A stretch of 64,000 nucleotides of DNA from Panax quinquefolius (GCA_020205615.1 CM035163.1:134015575-134079574), one strand, 5' to 3'. Counted from the stretch's first letter, positions 46,236 through 58,559 are shown. The notes: a model not told the origin generated them from the sequence alone. Translations and numbers: made by a program.

Positions 46236-48043
46236 TTAATATCTCAAAGAAATACATAATCATTTCAGAATTTATATAAACCATAATTATAACCATGTTG
46301 ATCAATTCACCTTTGCACTTAAGCTAAAAATATTCAATTGTAAATTCAATGGTCATGATCATACCAGTCAACAATTCAACTTTGCACTACTGACCAAAGA
46401 GAACCCATAGTCACGATCATATCAATAATTTACCCATCTTTACACTCAAGTCAAAGAGAAATTTTTTCACCAGGATTATAAAAAGGTTATATACAATAAT
46501 AAAAATAATATAATTAACATATAGATTTAATCTCAAGAGTAAGATTCATAAATCAATAATTTTATAACACCTTAATCCAAATGTTATAAATCACTTAATA
46601 ATCTCATAATCTAATATCATTAATATTACCACAATATTTTAATCATTTCTTAAACTTATAAATAATTTATTTTAATTGTTTACACTTTACTAATTAATGC
46701 ATTTAATGATCCTAAAATGCCAAACTCATAAGATTTCATCACCAATAACCAAAACCCTCATCACAAATCTGCATATACCTCATATAGGATTCTCAAGCCA
46801 TAAAATCCTATTTTCTAATTTTCTTACTTCACACAACATATTTAATTTATTTATTCATAACTAGTCCATTTTTATAAAAAATACCAAATCAGTTCCAAAA
46901 ATATTTCTTTTCTGAGATTTAGCAGAATATAGTCCCATATTGAACATATATTTTTCTCGAAATTTTTAAAATTCATTTACTATTTTTCACATGGCCAAAA
47001 CTGCCGAATATTTAGATATTTATCATAAATTGTACGTTTATCCAAAAATTCCAAAATTTACAGAGTATACTTATGTTATATATATGTACTCCCAATAAAA
47101 ATTTTACCAATTTTGGAGTTACACATAAGGAGTTATAAGGGTTTACTTTTAAAATAGTTTTTTCCCATAAAATTCATAACTCTTAATCTATATATTCAAA
47201 AATCGTCATTTTTGGACACAATCTATAAAACTCATCAAATTATCATTTCAAATTTTTCCAAAATTTTTGAAAGTCGAAAAAATTTGGAAACTGAAAAACA
47301 TAATGACCCTTAAAATTTCTTACCTCGAAAAGAAGCAGATTTAAAATTTGGAATATCGAATGTAAAGTTCAAGGAAACTTGCATGTATTAATAGCAACTC
47401 TCAAATTATCTAAATACTCACAAAAATATGTTCGACAATATAGAGAGAAAACTTAAGTTTCTGGTGTGATTTTCAATTCTAACTTAAGCGCCTATTTATA
47501 GGAAAATGCTAGAACGCCAAAGGAGACTAAATTAATAAAATAATATATATTTTATTCTCATCTTCTACGCCACTTCATTAGACCAAATTGAGCAGCCAAC
47601 ATAATTGAAACTTAATTCAGCACATTTTTTTTCTACACCAACCAAAGTGGGTCCCACCCAAATTTAATAAAAATTATTTTATTTTCCAAAAATTCAGTAA
47701 TTCATAGAAAATAGCCCGTTTATCAGAAAAATAAAAATTTTATGTCCATTCCACACGAAATCGAATTCTCTACAACTTTGTAGCTTTAAGTTTTTCCAAA
47801 TTCCAGACAGAAAATATCCGAAACCCACAAGGACGATTTTCAACACCTTTTAAAATTCATAACAAATCAATCGTTAATTTTTAACGGTTCAAAATTTGTG
47901 GACATATACAAAAATTATATATGTATAACATATCTAAAAATCACAACGATCCAACGGTCGGATTAAAATTACAACTCACGCAATAAAGCTTTAAGAACAC
48001 CGATTTGAGTTTTTAATACCTCCAATCCGACAAAATATTGATA

Positions 48044-48048
48044 AAACA
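48044..48048. repeat. target-site duplication AAACA (left)
   Basis: Repeated exactly at 50760-50764. Confidence 0.85.
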
Positions 48049-50759
48049 TGTAAGACCCCGAAATTTTTTTAAATAAAAAGGAATTTCCTTTATTTATTAT
48101 TTTAAAATAGTAAGGGTTGATTTGATTAATGTGGATAGTTAAGGGTTAAATACGCAAATATTTTAAAATAAGCAAGTGGTTATAAAATATTCATTTTATC
48201 GGGGAATATTCGTTTGGTCGTGGAATATTAAATCTTTGTCGGAAATATTCGTTTGGTCGTGGAATATTAAATCTCGTCGGGAATATTAAATGACGAATGT
48301 GTGCAGCCCATGTGTGGCCCCATAACGGAAAGCGATTGGATGAAGAAAACGACAAATATAAGTTGTTTAAAAATAACTTGGCGTAGTTATTACTGTTAAG
48401 ATCATTGGAATACCCGGTGGTTAAAATACGATGTCTGGCGTGGTTGCACGAAGAAACACGGTATTGCACAAAGATTGTTGAATTATTGATCCTTACGTGA
48501 AAGGCACTTTCAATAATTGTTACGATAATTATTTATTCGATATTTTATTTTATTGATTCAATAATTCTTTGCGTTGGTATTTTATATTATTCATTGCTTC
48601 AATAATTGTCACCGCACAAGATTTCCTATTATCGGATCAATAATTCATATTATTTGAATAATATTATTAGATAACATTATTGGCAATGTCTAGAAAGTTA
48701 CGCTCTAAGGAGAGGTTTGGTCACCTAATTGCGGCAAAGAAGGAGAGATCCTTATTGAAAGCCCCTCTTTCCGGAGCAAATGCTAGTTGTCATAAATGTG
48801 ATTACGTAATATTATTTGTGAATAATAATTAATTATTGATTCATATGATAAGGAAATATTTATTTTATATGAATATAAATGATGGATTTATTTAAGTGGT
48901 TATTAATGAAGGAATTAATCTTTGAGATGTTTTATTTGTATTTTATCTGATTGGAGGTATTAAAAGATCAAATCGGTGTTATTGACTTTTTATTGTGTGA
49001 GTTATAATATTTAATCCGACCGTTGGATCGTTGTAATTTTTGGATATGTTATACATATATAAGTTGAGTATATGTCCACAAATTTTGAACCGTTAAAGAT
49101 GAGCGTATAATTTATTATGAATTTTAAGAGGTGACTGATTCAGAAATTAGGTTATAAATGATTTTGGTAGAAAATTCTAGAATTGGTGGGCCCCACTTGT
49201 GGTTGGTGAAAAAATGTGCTGAATTTTATTTCAAATGTGGTGGGTGGCAATAGTAGCAGGTAAAGCCATCGTGTGGCAGTCAAGTCTCGCTTGGTGGCTA
49301 ACATTTTCCTATAAATAGAGGGCTAAGTTAGAATTGAAAATCACACCAGAAACAAAGTTTTCTCTCTTTCTCTCTCTATATTATTGAGCGTATTTTGTGA
49401 GTATTTAGATACTTTGAGAGTTGCTGTTCAGTACAAGTTTCATTCAGCATCACTTCCGACCTTTCCTTCCGAAGTACTGATTCTTTGAGGTAAGGGATAT
49501 TATTTTTTTCGTAATGATATTATTTCTTCAATATCATTATGCTGAAATATTGGTTGGAACTTTTTATCAAATTTGGAACTTTTTCATGTCGGGTTACTAT
49601 TCATGAGTTACTATTCACGAGTTACTATTCATGAGTTACTATTCACGAAGTTACTATTCACGGTACTATTCATGAAAGCGTGAAGATGTTTTTGTGGAAT
49701 TTCTATCTTTTGGTGTTGGAGTTACTATTCACGATATCTGGCACTATTCACGATATCTGACTATTCACGATATCTGGCACTATTCATCAAAAATAAAATT
49801 TCTTCTTTTCGTCCAAAATATCTATTCTGGATACTAGCTTTGATTGTATCCATGTTTTGATCATTCTTGAATTTTACACCACTATGATTATTTTTGAGGA
49901 TTGTTGGACATGGATAAAACAAAGTACGAATCCTTAATCCTTAATCCTTGTCATTTTGTTTCACTGGATTCGTTCTTTAAAAATATTTTTCATCATCATC
50001 ACCTTAAATGATGGTATTATTGAATATCTTTGGCACAGTGGTGCAAAGATGAATGATTCTGAAGAATATCTTTGGCACATAGTGCAAAGATGAACAGTGT
50101 TGAGATGAACATGACCGATCGATTAATATCTTTGGCACAGTAGTGCAAAGATGAACAGTGTTTAAATGAACATGACCAATCGATGAATATCTTTGGCTGT
50201 AGTGCAAAGATGAATATTTGATTCGGATGTATATTGATTGATGTTACGGGATAAAAGATGAGACGATGAACTTTTAAATTCATACATGAAGATAGTAGTT
50301 TGCATTCTCTACTTAACTCTTCTAATGAATTATTATTTCATTGCGAATATTGATTTAAAATTTGTTGTCTATTGTATTCTATTAGATTTTTTCCCTGTTG
50401 AAGACTAACGATAATTTGTTGTATATTATCTTAGTCATAATATTCTTTATCGAGCTAGTTGAGCTCACCCTTTTCCTTTTGTTCCATTTTTTCTTCTCGG
50501 GAGGCGAGAATATAAGCGAGTGCAGCCTGGGTATGGAATGAAGGTTTTAGAAAGGATTGTTTAGTAGTCCTCACCATTATTGTAAAATAATGTATCAATA
50601 AATGTGATGAGGATTTATTTGAGTATAGATATTGTCTGAAGATAATATTTGTATTCAAACTCACGCTTTTCTTGTTGTAATAATAAAGATGTAGTTGTTT
50701 CTGTACCATGTATTGACAACTCAGAATGGGTGATGTATACCTATTTTGGGGGCGTCACA
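48049..50759 (+). mobile_element. 2.7-kb solo LTR nested within the giant solo LTR
   Basis: Starts TGTAAGACCCCGAAATT and ends TTTTGGGGGCGTCACA, with perfect TSD AAACA. It holds a TATAAATA box (49310-49317), an ACTATTCACGAGTT-type array (49590-49790) and the inverted GCACTAC module (50020-50215). It is the only one of the younger LTRs on the plus strand. Confidence 0.92.
49310..49317 (+). promoter_or_regulatory. LTR TATA box
   Basis: TATAAATA in CCTATAAATAGAGGG, followed by TTAGAATTGAAAATCACACC and a CT-rich leader as in all sister LTRs. Confidence 0.65.
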
Positions 50760-51607
50760 AAACACCTCAGCATTAATTTCTTCATTTATAACCACGTACA
50801 TAAATAAATCCATCATTTATATCTGAATCAAATAAATATTTTCTTATCATATAAATCAATAATTAATTATTCACAAATAATATTACAGAATCACAATAAT
50901 GACAACCAGGTGGTTCCCAGGAAAGAGAGGGCTTTCCGATAAGAATTTCTCCTTACTGGCGCGCAAGTTGATTAGGTGACCAAACCTCTCCTTGACAGAA
51001 CTTTCTAGACATTGCCAATAATGTTATCTAATATTATTCAAATAATATGAATTATTGATCTGATAATGGGAAATATTATGCCGTGATAATTATTGAAACA
51101 ACAATAATATAAACTATCAACGCATCAATTATTGAACCAATAAAATAAAATATTGAATAAAGAATTATCGTAATAATTATCGAGTAGTGCTTCTTACGTA
51201 AAGAATCAATAATTCAAAATATCGCAATCACCGTGCTTCTCTTTAACCACGCCAGACATTCGTATTTTAACCACCGTGTATTCCAAAAGTGTTAATTCAG
51301 AATAACTATGTCGTTATTTATAAAAACTCAAACTTGTCATTTTCTTCATCCAAAGCGGTTATTCTCATTATGGGGCCCATAAATGATCTGCGTTGTTGTA
51401 CGAATATTCTCCGACAACAAGAATATTCCACGACCAAACGAATATTCCCCGACAGAAATGAGTATTTTATAACCACTTGCGTATTTTAAAAATTTTACAT
51501 ATATCACCCTTAACTTTAAACTTTTATCAATTTAACCATTTACTGAATAATAATTATAAAAAAAATTGAATGCTTTTATTTCATAAAATCCGGGGTCTTA
51601 CAGGTAT

Positions 51608-51990
51608 TGCAGGATACTCTTGATAAAAGTCACCTACGTGAGTAAGAATGGGGCCACTTTTATGAGAATTTGAAGGCTGAATTCTCTAATATACTCACGG
51701 AACCAAGAGGTGTTTCAAGGCCAAAATGAACACAAACGTGAGAACCAACTATGTCAGAAGAGATATTTTGTGAATTCTATTGTCTTGGTTTACACGAAAA
51801 GCTGACAGTTCAAAGACATCAAGTCTACTGATTAGCCAGGTAAATCCGATAGATTTTACTAGGGCAAGTTCAAAGTCACTAGGCTACTTAACCTGATAAA
51901 ATATCTTTTCTCATGTACTCGAACTAGTGTCTGCATATTTATAACATATTTTACATATTGTAAAACCAATTTTACATTCATGTGGGGGAT
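51608..51990 (+). mobile_element. copia 3' untranslated region and polypurine tract
   Basis: Continues the copia 3' region after the GGTAT duplication. It ends in CATGTGGGGGAT, the purine-rich primer that normally precedes the 3' LTR. Confidence 0.7.
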
Positions 51991-51996
51991 AAAATT

Positions 51997-54403
51997 TTAT
52001 TAGGATCCTAACAAACAGTTATGCAGAGTCTTGACCTACAATCATCATTATGGGGATAAATTATTTTAAAACAGCCTACGGGGTAACTATTACGCGGATG
52101 GGTTAGATTATTTTTGGCTGATGGAGACATGCAATTTATTCCAGCAATTGATTATGAAGAAGAGGATATGGTGACTATTTCTATATCTACTGGTAATTAA
52201 GATTGTGATGTGTGGCAACTTACATGGATAGAAACAATTAATCCAATAAAAAATCACTCATTAACACTATACAAGGAAAAATTGTGAGATTTTAGATTGG
52301 GTAAATAGTCAAATCGCACCATGCATAGCATATTACAAAAATAAAATCTAGAGAAAAATTGTCTAGAGAAGAAGAAGCATAGACGTACGGATTTGCTATG
52401 TGATACAATTGTCGACCTACCCCATAATTGTTTGTTAGCATCTTAATAACCCTTCTAAGGATTGCTTGTTTTTTCCACTTTTAGATTGTGCAACAGATAG
52501 TTGCCTCAGCCACTAAAGTCATCAAGTGACATCATTTTCTTAATCTTCATTACCAAAAAGGAGATCTCATAAAAGTAGAGGTACGTTAAGTCCTAAAAAC
52601 AAGGAAATTAGGGTACTAGTGAAGTGTTTACCAATACTTCCTTTTGTTTAATGAAAATGATGTAGTTTGAATTGTGATTGGTGAACAATTAATGCTTTTG
52701 TTTGGTTATCATTGTCCAGAGATAAATAATATTTCTTTTGATTGAAAATGATGTAATTTGCATGAGTGCAGATTCTTTGTCCCTATTGTGTCCCCCCACT
52801 TAAATTTTGACACATGTTGTTTTATTTAATTTTAAAATTAATTAATGTTAAGTAAGAGACTATGTGTCAAAATTTAAGTGGAGGAACACAGAGGGCAGAA
52901 AATTTGAGAACAGAGGATCTGCTCTCAATTTGCATTGTCATTTGGTGTACAATGTTTTGGGTTGGTGAATTTGATTAGCTATAACCAGGATATTGAAACT
53001 TATTTAAATAGCATATGTCAACTTCATTACATTGATGAGTAAAGTTTGATAAATCTCCTTTATTTCCTTCATAACTTGTGCTTGATGAAAGACATGATGA
53101 TCTTTATAAAAATAATTAAATTTTTTGTTTAATAAGTTAACAAACACAAATAAAAAATAATACTTCATATGTTTCAAATTATATGATTATTATATTGACT
53201 TTTAAAAAAATGCATTTAAGATATTTTCAAACTTAAAATTGAGATGGTTCAATTAAAAATATTAAAAATAAATCTTACAATGAGTAGTACTTCTTAGGTA
53301 ATTTAGAAATTTTGTCGTTATATCAATTAAAAGTAAAAGAATTTAATTCAATTTTGAATTTGAAAATATCTTAGTTTGACTTTAAAAAATCAATAATATT
53401 CTTATATTTTGAAATAGATGTAGTATATAAAATTAAATAGCATTTACCTTGGAGAGAAAAAAAATTAAAATATATATTTTGGTGTGATTTTTCTAAGTAG
53501 TGGATTAGGAACCAAAAGAATTAAATGAAAGCTTTATACATAATAATTTGGGGACAAATGACATTTTAAAAAATAATATAGACATTGAAACTAAGCTCAC
53601 TTGCTTTTAGGCAAGTGGAGTATAGTCTCGGTTAATTTGGATGAAATTTACTGTGCTATGTTTATAAAATCACATGTGGTTAAAAGTTTATTTTTAACCT
53701 ATAGGTGGCTACAAGATTTACATTAATAAACGATGCAGCAGCAGGACTCTTGTTACATTAATTGACGATGGAGCAGGAATCTTGTTAAATTTGATATATG
53801 AATAGCCTAATAGATATAAAAAAAATAGTACAAATAATGTGTCAAATTATAATTAGCAGATATTCCATCATACATAGATGAGTCAAATAGTTATAAAAAT
53901 GAAATAATGCTATATAATTGCGAATATTTTATGTCGACTATTTAATTATTAGTTACGTAAATAAGTATTAGTGGTAAGTTGTATGGAGATACGTGGAATA
54001 AATGGGATTCTTCTATAATTTCTATCAATTCCATGTATTTATGAGTTTCACAATTATAAGTCGATAGAAATTTATCGAGGACTGTAAATAATGACCCATC
54101 ATATATATTATTTTTATCTAATTATAATTAGTCACTACATCATTACTATGGTGATGCAGGAGGATTTTTGACTGAAGATCCTGAATGGTCGGATAGTACA
54201 ATGATAATGTTAAAGGACCAAAAGTTAATTAATGGATCAGCGCAACGGTATCGGTTGACTTCGGAGTCAGGCGTTCGGTCTATGTTTTCGGGGTCGGGAT
54301 TCGGCTTCAGATGGTGTCATGACTTCGGCTTCGGATAGCGTCATAATTTCAGATGTGACGAACTTCTTTCGAAGAGGCGTCATAACTTCAGAAGTCGATG
54401 GAC

Positions 54404-54405
<2 letters not shown>
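51997..54405. other. intergenic DNA, a possible gene relic and small duplications
   Basis: At 52110-52200 the plus strand can be read FLADGDMQFIPAIDYEEEDM then VTISISTGN before a stop; it is not recognised and is too short to call. Two ~33-bp units (ACGATG...GCAGGA...TCTTGTTA) repeat at 53722-53788. Short CTTCGGCTTCGGAT-like repeats occur at 54255-54350. Otherwise nothing. Confidence 0.45.
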
Positions 54406-54469
<64 letters not shown>

Positions 54470-54470
54470 T
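54406..54470. repeat. (TTA)n microsatellite
   Basis: About 21 trinucleotide units. Confidence 0.95.
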
Positions 54471-54487
54471 AGTTCTTTATAGTAATA

Positions 54488-54825
54488 CTCCATCCGTCTC
54501 ATGATAAAAGTCCTTATTACTATTTTGGGTAGTCCTATGTTAAATGTCTACTTTCCTTTAATAACTAAATTTTTACACAATTTTTCCTATTATACCCTTA
54601 GCATTAAATATCTCATATTTTTCTTATTTTAATTCTCTCTCCATATTCAATAAGTATAATTAGTTATATGTTGAAAATATTTTGAATTGAAAAGCTAGAA
54701 AGTCACTCTCTCACCTACATTGAAAATGATTAATGACATATTATTATGGACAGTTTTGTCATTTCATTCCTCTTCTTAATATACATGAAAAATTCACCAG
54801 GACTTTTATGCTGGGACTGATGGAG
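54488..54825. mobile_element. Stowaway-like (Tc1/mariner) MITE
   Basis: 338 bp with inverted ends CTCCATCCGTCTCATGATAA and, on the other strand, CTCCATCAGTCCCAGCATAA. It is flanked by TA on both sides (54486-54487, 54826-54827). The CTCC-TCCGTCCCA end and TA target are the signature of Stowaway MITEs. Confidence 0.9.
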
Positions 54826-54827
54826 TA

Positions 54828-55668
54828 GTATTTTATTAGGTAGTAAATCTTTTATAATAAGTTGTTATTTTTGTTAGAATATCTTTCCGTATCTTTAGGA
54901 AGTTTGTTATAATCTTTTTCATATTCCTATGAGAATTTTATTTCTATTTTTTTTATTTCCATATCTCTGTAAAGATTCTAGACTGACTTGGAGAGAAAGT
55001 TTTGTTAGCTATATATAACCCTGGCTTGTGGTTTGAATTGGAGAGACTTTTGATTTTGATAAATATATTATACACATTAGAGAGAGATTTCTCTGTGTTT
55101 TCTGATGAACCTCTTGTTTTTACCAGCCCGTAGGATAATCATTACCCCGTCTGGTGTCGTATGGTTAAATATATTCATTTTGGCATTCTTCTTCAAGGTT
55201 TTGTTGTTTCAAATGTTGAGCATCTTAGTGAGCAATTGCTTCAAATCAGAATGTAGACTTGAAATAATTGTTCCCACTATTGAGAATTGGCCAAGATTTT
55301 TCCCTTACTAAGATTGATGAAGAATCTGTTGCTTTTGATCATCAGTATTGTTTTCAAGTGGCATGTAAATTTAATTTATCTTCTTTTATATCTTTCATAT
55401 ATATATATATATATATGTATATGTATATAAAAGTATAATTAACTACATAAATTAATTCACAGGATATGAAATAGTTGTTGCTAGTGGAGCAAAACGAAGA
55501 CATTCTAGGATGCAGAAAATGCAGCTTGTAACGCATCTCAAGAATTATTGGTGCTAATTAGACGAACCAACTAATAGAAGGTTAGAAGAAATTGATTCTT
55601 GCATACCTGTTCAGTTCTTATGCATGTATATATTGGTTTTGAATTTGATGGTGATGGGTGGATTTGTA
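54828..55668. other. intergenic DNA, possible LTR-like remnant
   Basis: The stretch from about 54860 to 55110 resembles the promoter half of a retroelement LTR (TATATATAACCCTGG followed by GAGAGATTTCTCTG), but no termini are found. A TA run lies at 55399-55416. No gene is supported. Confidence 0.3.
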
Positions 55669-56330
55669 GCAAAACTGCGCATGAAATTACTTCAAAATAA
55701 GATCGAAGGATGTGCGCAAGGAGATTGCTCAAGCTGGACAAGAAGCCATTGCTACCCTTATTGATTTAGTATGATGGTTGGTTGATTGGGTATACTTTTA
55801 TGGTCTTGTTCTTTTTGAGCGCATCTTCTGTCAGGTGGAGCATGCATGCATGTTACACGAGAACAAAAAAAGAAAGTCTCTTTGCTATAATATAAATGTG
55901 AAGAAGCCGGTAGTGTTTTTAATATTTATAGCAGAATTATGTAGATCACGAATAACTAATTAATAGACCTTTTGCTCACAACACTCGACAGGGAGTGTCC
56001 ATCGCAAGCATAATCTTTCCGGCTCCGAGATGTTGAGATTTGCCAGATTTGTTGCAAGTCAGAAATCTCTTTACTGCAAAATATGGGAAGGAGTTCATGT
56101 CGGCTGCATCTGAGCTTTGGCCTGATACCAGTGTCAACCGTGTACAGTTAATTGGTTCTGCATTTTTTCTATCAAATGAGTGCATATACTGGGTCAATCT
56201 TGTCGGTGGGATTTACTGATTGAATGCTTTTTGGTTTCCTGTTTAATTCAGATAATTGAGAAGCTTTCAGTTAGTGCTCCATCAGGTGTAGTAAGGCTCA
56301 AGGTATTGATCGAAGGAAATTGCACAGGAG
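55669..56330 (+). pseudogene. IST1-like gene remnant (ESCRT-III-associated)
   Basis: Pieces of a plant IST1-domain protein occur in order. At 55675-55760 are LRMKLLQNKIE, then after a 1-bp shift DVRKEIAQAGQEAIAT. Near 55835 is VEHACMLHEN. At 56005-56160 are IFPAPRC, an in-frame stop, DLPDLLQVRNLFTAKYGKEF, MSAASELWPD and VNRVQLI. At 56255-56318 is IIEKLSVSAPSGVVRLKVL. IST1 proteins regulate ESCRT-III and VPS4 in multivesicular body sorting. Spacing suggests introns were kept, so it is a degraded genomic copy and not a retrocopy. The N-terminal exon and the tail are missing. Confidence 0.75.
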
Positions 56331-56639
56331 TACATCAGGTGTACAACTGTTAAAGGCTACAAATGATATTGAATCTCGATCAGGTCGATCGATCAAGAAG
56401 GTATGAAGTGCATTTGTATTTGTGGATTTCTGTGAATTAATGTCATTTGTATCATTAAGATAAAAGAGTACGTAATGACCATTTCTAGCTAGGAAAAGAA
56501 GTTAACTATTTCTAGACAGATTACAGATTTCTTTGCCAATGCTTATATATATATTCTTCATGGAGCTGCTGACAGATCCCATGGTACGCCAGTTTCTTTA
56601 CGAGAAGGCTAGCTTCCACCAAACACAAAAACCTGCTGA

Positions 56640-56677
<38 letters not shown>

Positions 56678-56744
56678 CTCAATCCATATAACGAATTCTT
56701 TGTAGTCTTTCATCTGCAACAATAAGACAAATGCAATTTATGCA
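56331..56744. other. intergenic DNA with a TA microsatellite
   Basis: Sequence downstream of the IST1-like remnant, with a TA run at 56642-56673. No gene recognised. Confidence 0.5.
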
Positions 56745-57310
56745 TGACGTATAAAAAAAAAAAAAAAAAAAAATGTCAATAGTAAGAGCCTCTTACGACA
56801 CTACAAAAAAAAAAAATCATAGCAAATGTTTGTTTTTATAAAACAAATGTTTTTATTTTGTTATAAAATATAGCAAATGTTTGTTTATTTTATAAAATAT
56901 TTTTTAATTTTGTTATAAAATATAAAATAAAAACATTTGTTATAAAATATTTGTTTTATAAACATTTTTTTTTATTTTCTACTACTAAAAATAAAAAAAA
57001 AATGTTTTATAAAAACAAATATTTTATAACAAATGTTTTTATAATATATTTTATAACAAAAATAAAAACATTTTTATAAAATAAACAAACATTTGCTATA
57101 TTTTATAACAAAATAAAAACATTTGTTTTATAAAACAAACATTTGCTATTTTTTTTTTTTTTTTTGTTTAAAAGGCTCTTACGATTGACATTTTTTTTTT
57201 TTTTTTTTTGTGTTTCAGAGAGGCTCTTACTATTGGGATTGATTTTTTTTTTTTTTTTTTGTGTTTCAAGAGGCTCTCACGGTTGGAAATTTTTTTTTTT
57301 TTTTTTTTTA
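56745..57310. mobile_element. large foldback element with poly(A)/poly(T) arms
   Basis: The left part (poly-A, TGTCAATAGTAAGAGCC, CACTACAAAAAAA, AGCAAATGTTTG, ATAAAACAAATG) is mirrored on the right (CATTTGTTTTATAAAACAAA, CATTTGCTAT, poly-T, AGGCTCTTACGATTGACA). The centre is near 56985. The right side adds two more units of poly-T plus GTGTTTCAAGAGGCTCT (57165-57310). Poly-Phe frames here are artefacts. Confidence 0.65.
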
Positions 57311-57392
57311 CAATGCCTGCAAGACAAGTCAGAAATTCCGTCTGGGGGTTGTTGCAGTCTACCATAGCAACCGAGGTTCTTTGTGGATGGAG

Positions 57393-57396
<4 letters not shown>

Positions 57397-57444
<48 letters not shown>
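57397..57444. repeat. (TA)24 microsatellite
   Basis: Pure TA run abutting the element at 57445. Confidence 0.95.
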
Positions 57445-57447
<3 letters not shown>

Positions 57448-57780
57448 CCCTTCCATAGCAAAGGTTCTTATAGTAAGACTATGAACACCTCTTTTTTGGA
57501 CCGTTGATAAATTGAATTGATGGCTGCGATTAACTTTTCTATTTGATAAGCCGGCACAGGTTGTTGTGTCTAATTATTTACCTCTACCGACTTCTATTTT
57601 AATAAGTGAGGCCCACGTAAAATTATATTGTCAGTATAGTTATAAAAAGTGAATATTTATTATTAAAATAATCCGGCCGTAAGAGCTTCTACCAGCTTAC
57701 ACATTTTTTTTTATTTCTCCCGATCGGTACAGGCTGATACGGCTGACATTAAAATAATAAAATAATCCGGCCGGAAGAGC
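57445..57780. mobile_element. TA-anchored non-autonomous element, copy C (diverged)
   Basis: Head GAGCCCTTCCATAGCAAAG next to the TA run, then AACACCTCTTTTTTGGACCG and GTTGATAAA, as in copies A and B. Downstream it diverges; GGCCGTAAGAGCTTCTACC occurs twice (57672 and 57768). Confidence 0.5.
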
Positions 57781-58559
57781 TTCTACCGGCTTACACATTT
57801 TTTTTATTTCTCCCGTAGAATAAAATGATACTACCGCATTAAAATAATAAAAAAATTCTACTTAAGATGTCGATACTACCGGTATTAAAAATTAAAAAAA
57901 AACCAACCTAAGTAAGTCTGACATCACGGTGACATAAAAAATTGAAAAAAATAATTTTATTCAAGCAATTCGCTGCTAAACAAATTCGAACTCGCAACCT
58001 CAAACTCCATACACTCGTCATATGACCACCCAAGCACCACAAGCCTAACTGTTAATTTCAACCAAGGATATATCTTTATATTAAAACTTCACCATCCCCC
58101 AAATCTATATTCTTGCATTATTATTATATTACGATTTATTATTATTAATAAGTCTATATAATACATATGGGGATTTTCTATTTAGAAATAAGTTAATATC
58201 TATATTTATTATTATCCCCTTTAATATTTTTTCTTATTTTTGTAATAATATCAATAAAAGGATTATTAATATATTAAAAAAATATCATTATTTAATAAAA
58301 TATAAATAATAATTTTATATTCATGTATTACTATTATTATTATATTCATGTATTACTATTATTAAAATAATATTAATAATGATTTTTAATATTAATATAA
58401 ATAATGTGATTATTAATATTAATCCGAATAAAAATATCCCATAAAGTTGGATTATTAATATTACTAAGTTATGAATTTGAAAATCCCATAAAGTTCAACC
58501 AAATAGACATTCTTATTAATTAATATATACATTAGATAACGTTGGATAAGTTCTATATC
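57781..58559. other. AT-rich DNA with a repeat shared with 62460-62640
   Basis: The part 57960-58090 shares, in direct orientation, phrases CTCATATGAC-type, CACCACAAGCC/CACCACGGCC and GGATATATCTT with 62480-62600, so copies of one repeat flank the mobile-domain/Ulp1 block. The rest is very AT-rich. Confidence 0.45.

Larger units (their letters stand above)
44911..51602 (-). mobile_element. giant solo LTR (about 4.0 kb net) holding a second solo LTR
   Basis: The right edge on the minus strand is TGTAAGACCCCGG (51602) and the far end GGGTGTCACG (44911), with the terminal CA changed to CG. TSD GGTAT. It is homologous along its length to 12091-16423, including the ORF region (45279-45545), the GCACTAC array (46090-46235) and a TATAAATA box (47493-47500). 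Inserted at 48049-50759 is an oppositely oriented solo LTR. Confidence 0.9.
35377..51990 (+). mobile_element. decayed copia retrotransposon opened by three nested insertions
   Basis: The element starts at the 5' LTR TGTTGGAAATGGG (35377) and ends at the polypurine tract CATGTGGGGGAT (51979-51990), the usual junction with the 3' LTR in these copia families. Coding order is gag, protease, integrase, RT, RNase H, the copia order. It is interrupted by solo LTRs at 38100-40584 and 44911-51602 and by a CACTA element at 43091-44062. No 3' LTR follows the purine tract. The nonamer GATAAAATT occurs at both edges (35369-35377 and 51988-51996). Without the insertions it would be about 6.5 kb. Confidence 0.87.

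Noticed and set aside
50004..50283. Minus-strand HLCTTVPKIF / FALQPKIF repeat frames
   Set aside because: They arise from the self-complementary GCACTAC array in the solo LTR.
57143..57507. Poly-Phe and poly-Lys frames
   Set aside because: Translation of homopolymer T/A runs in the foldback element.
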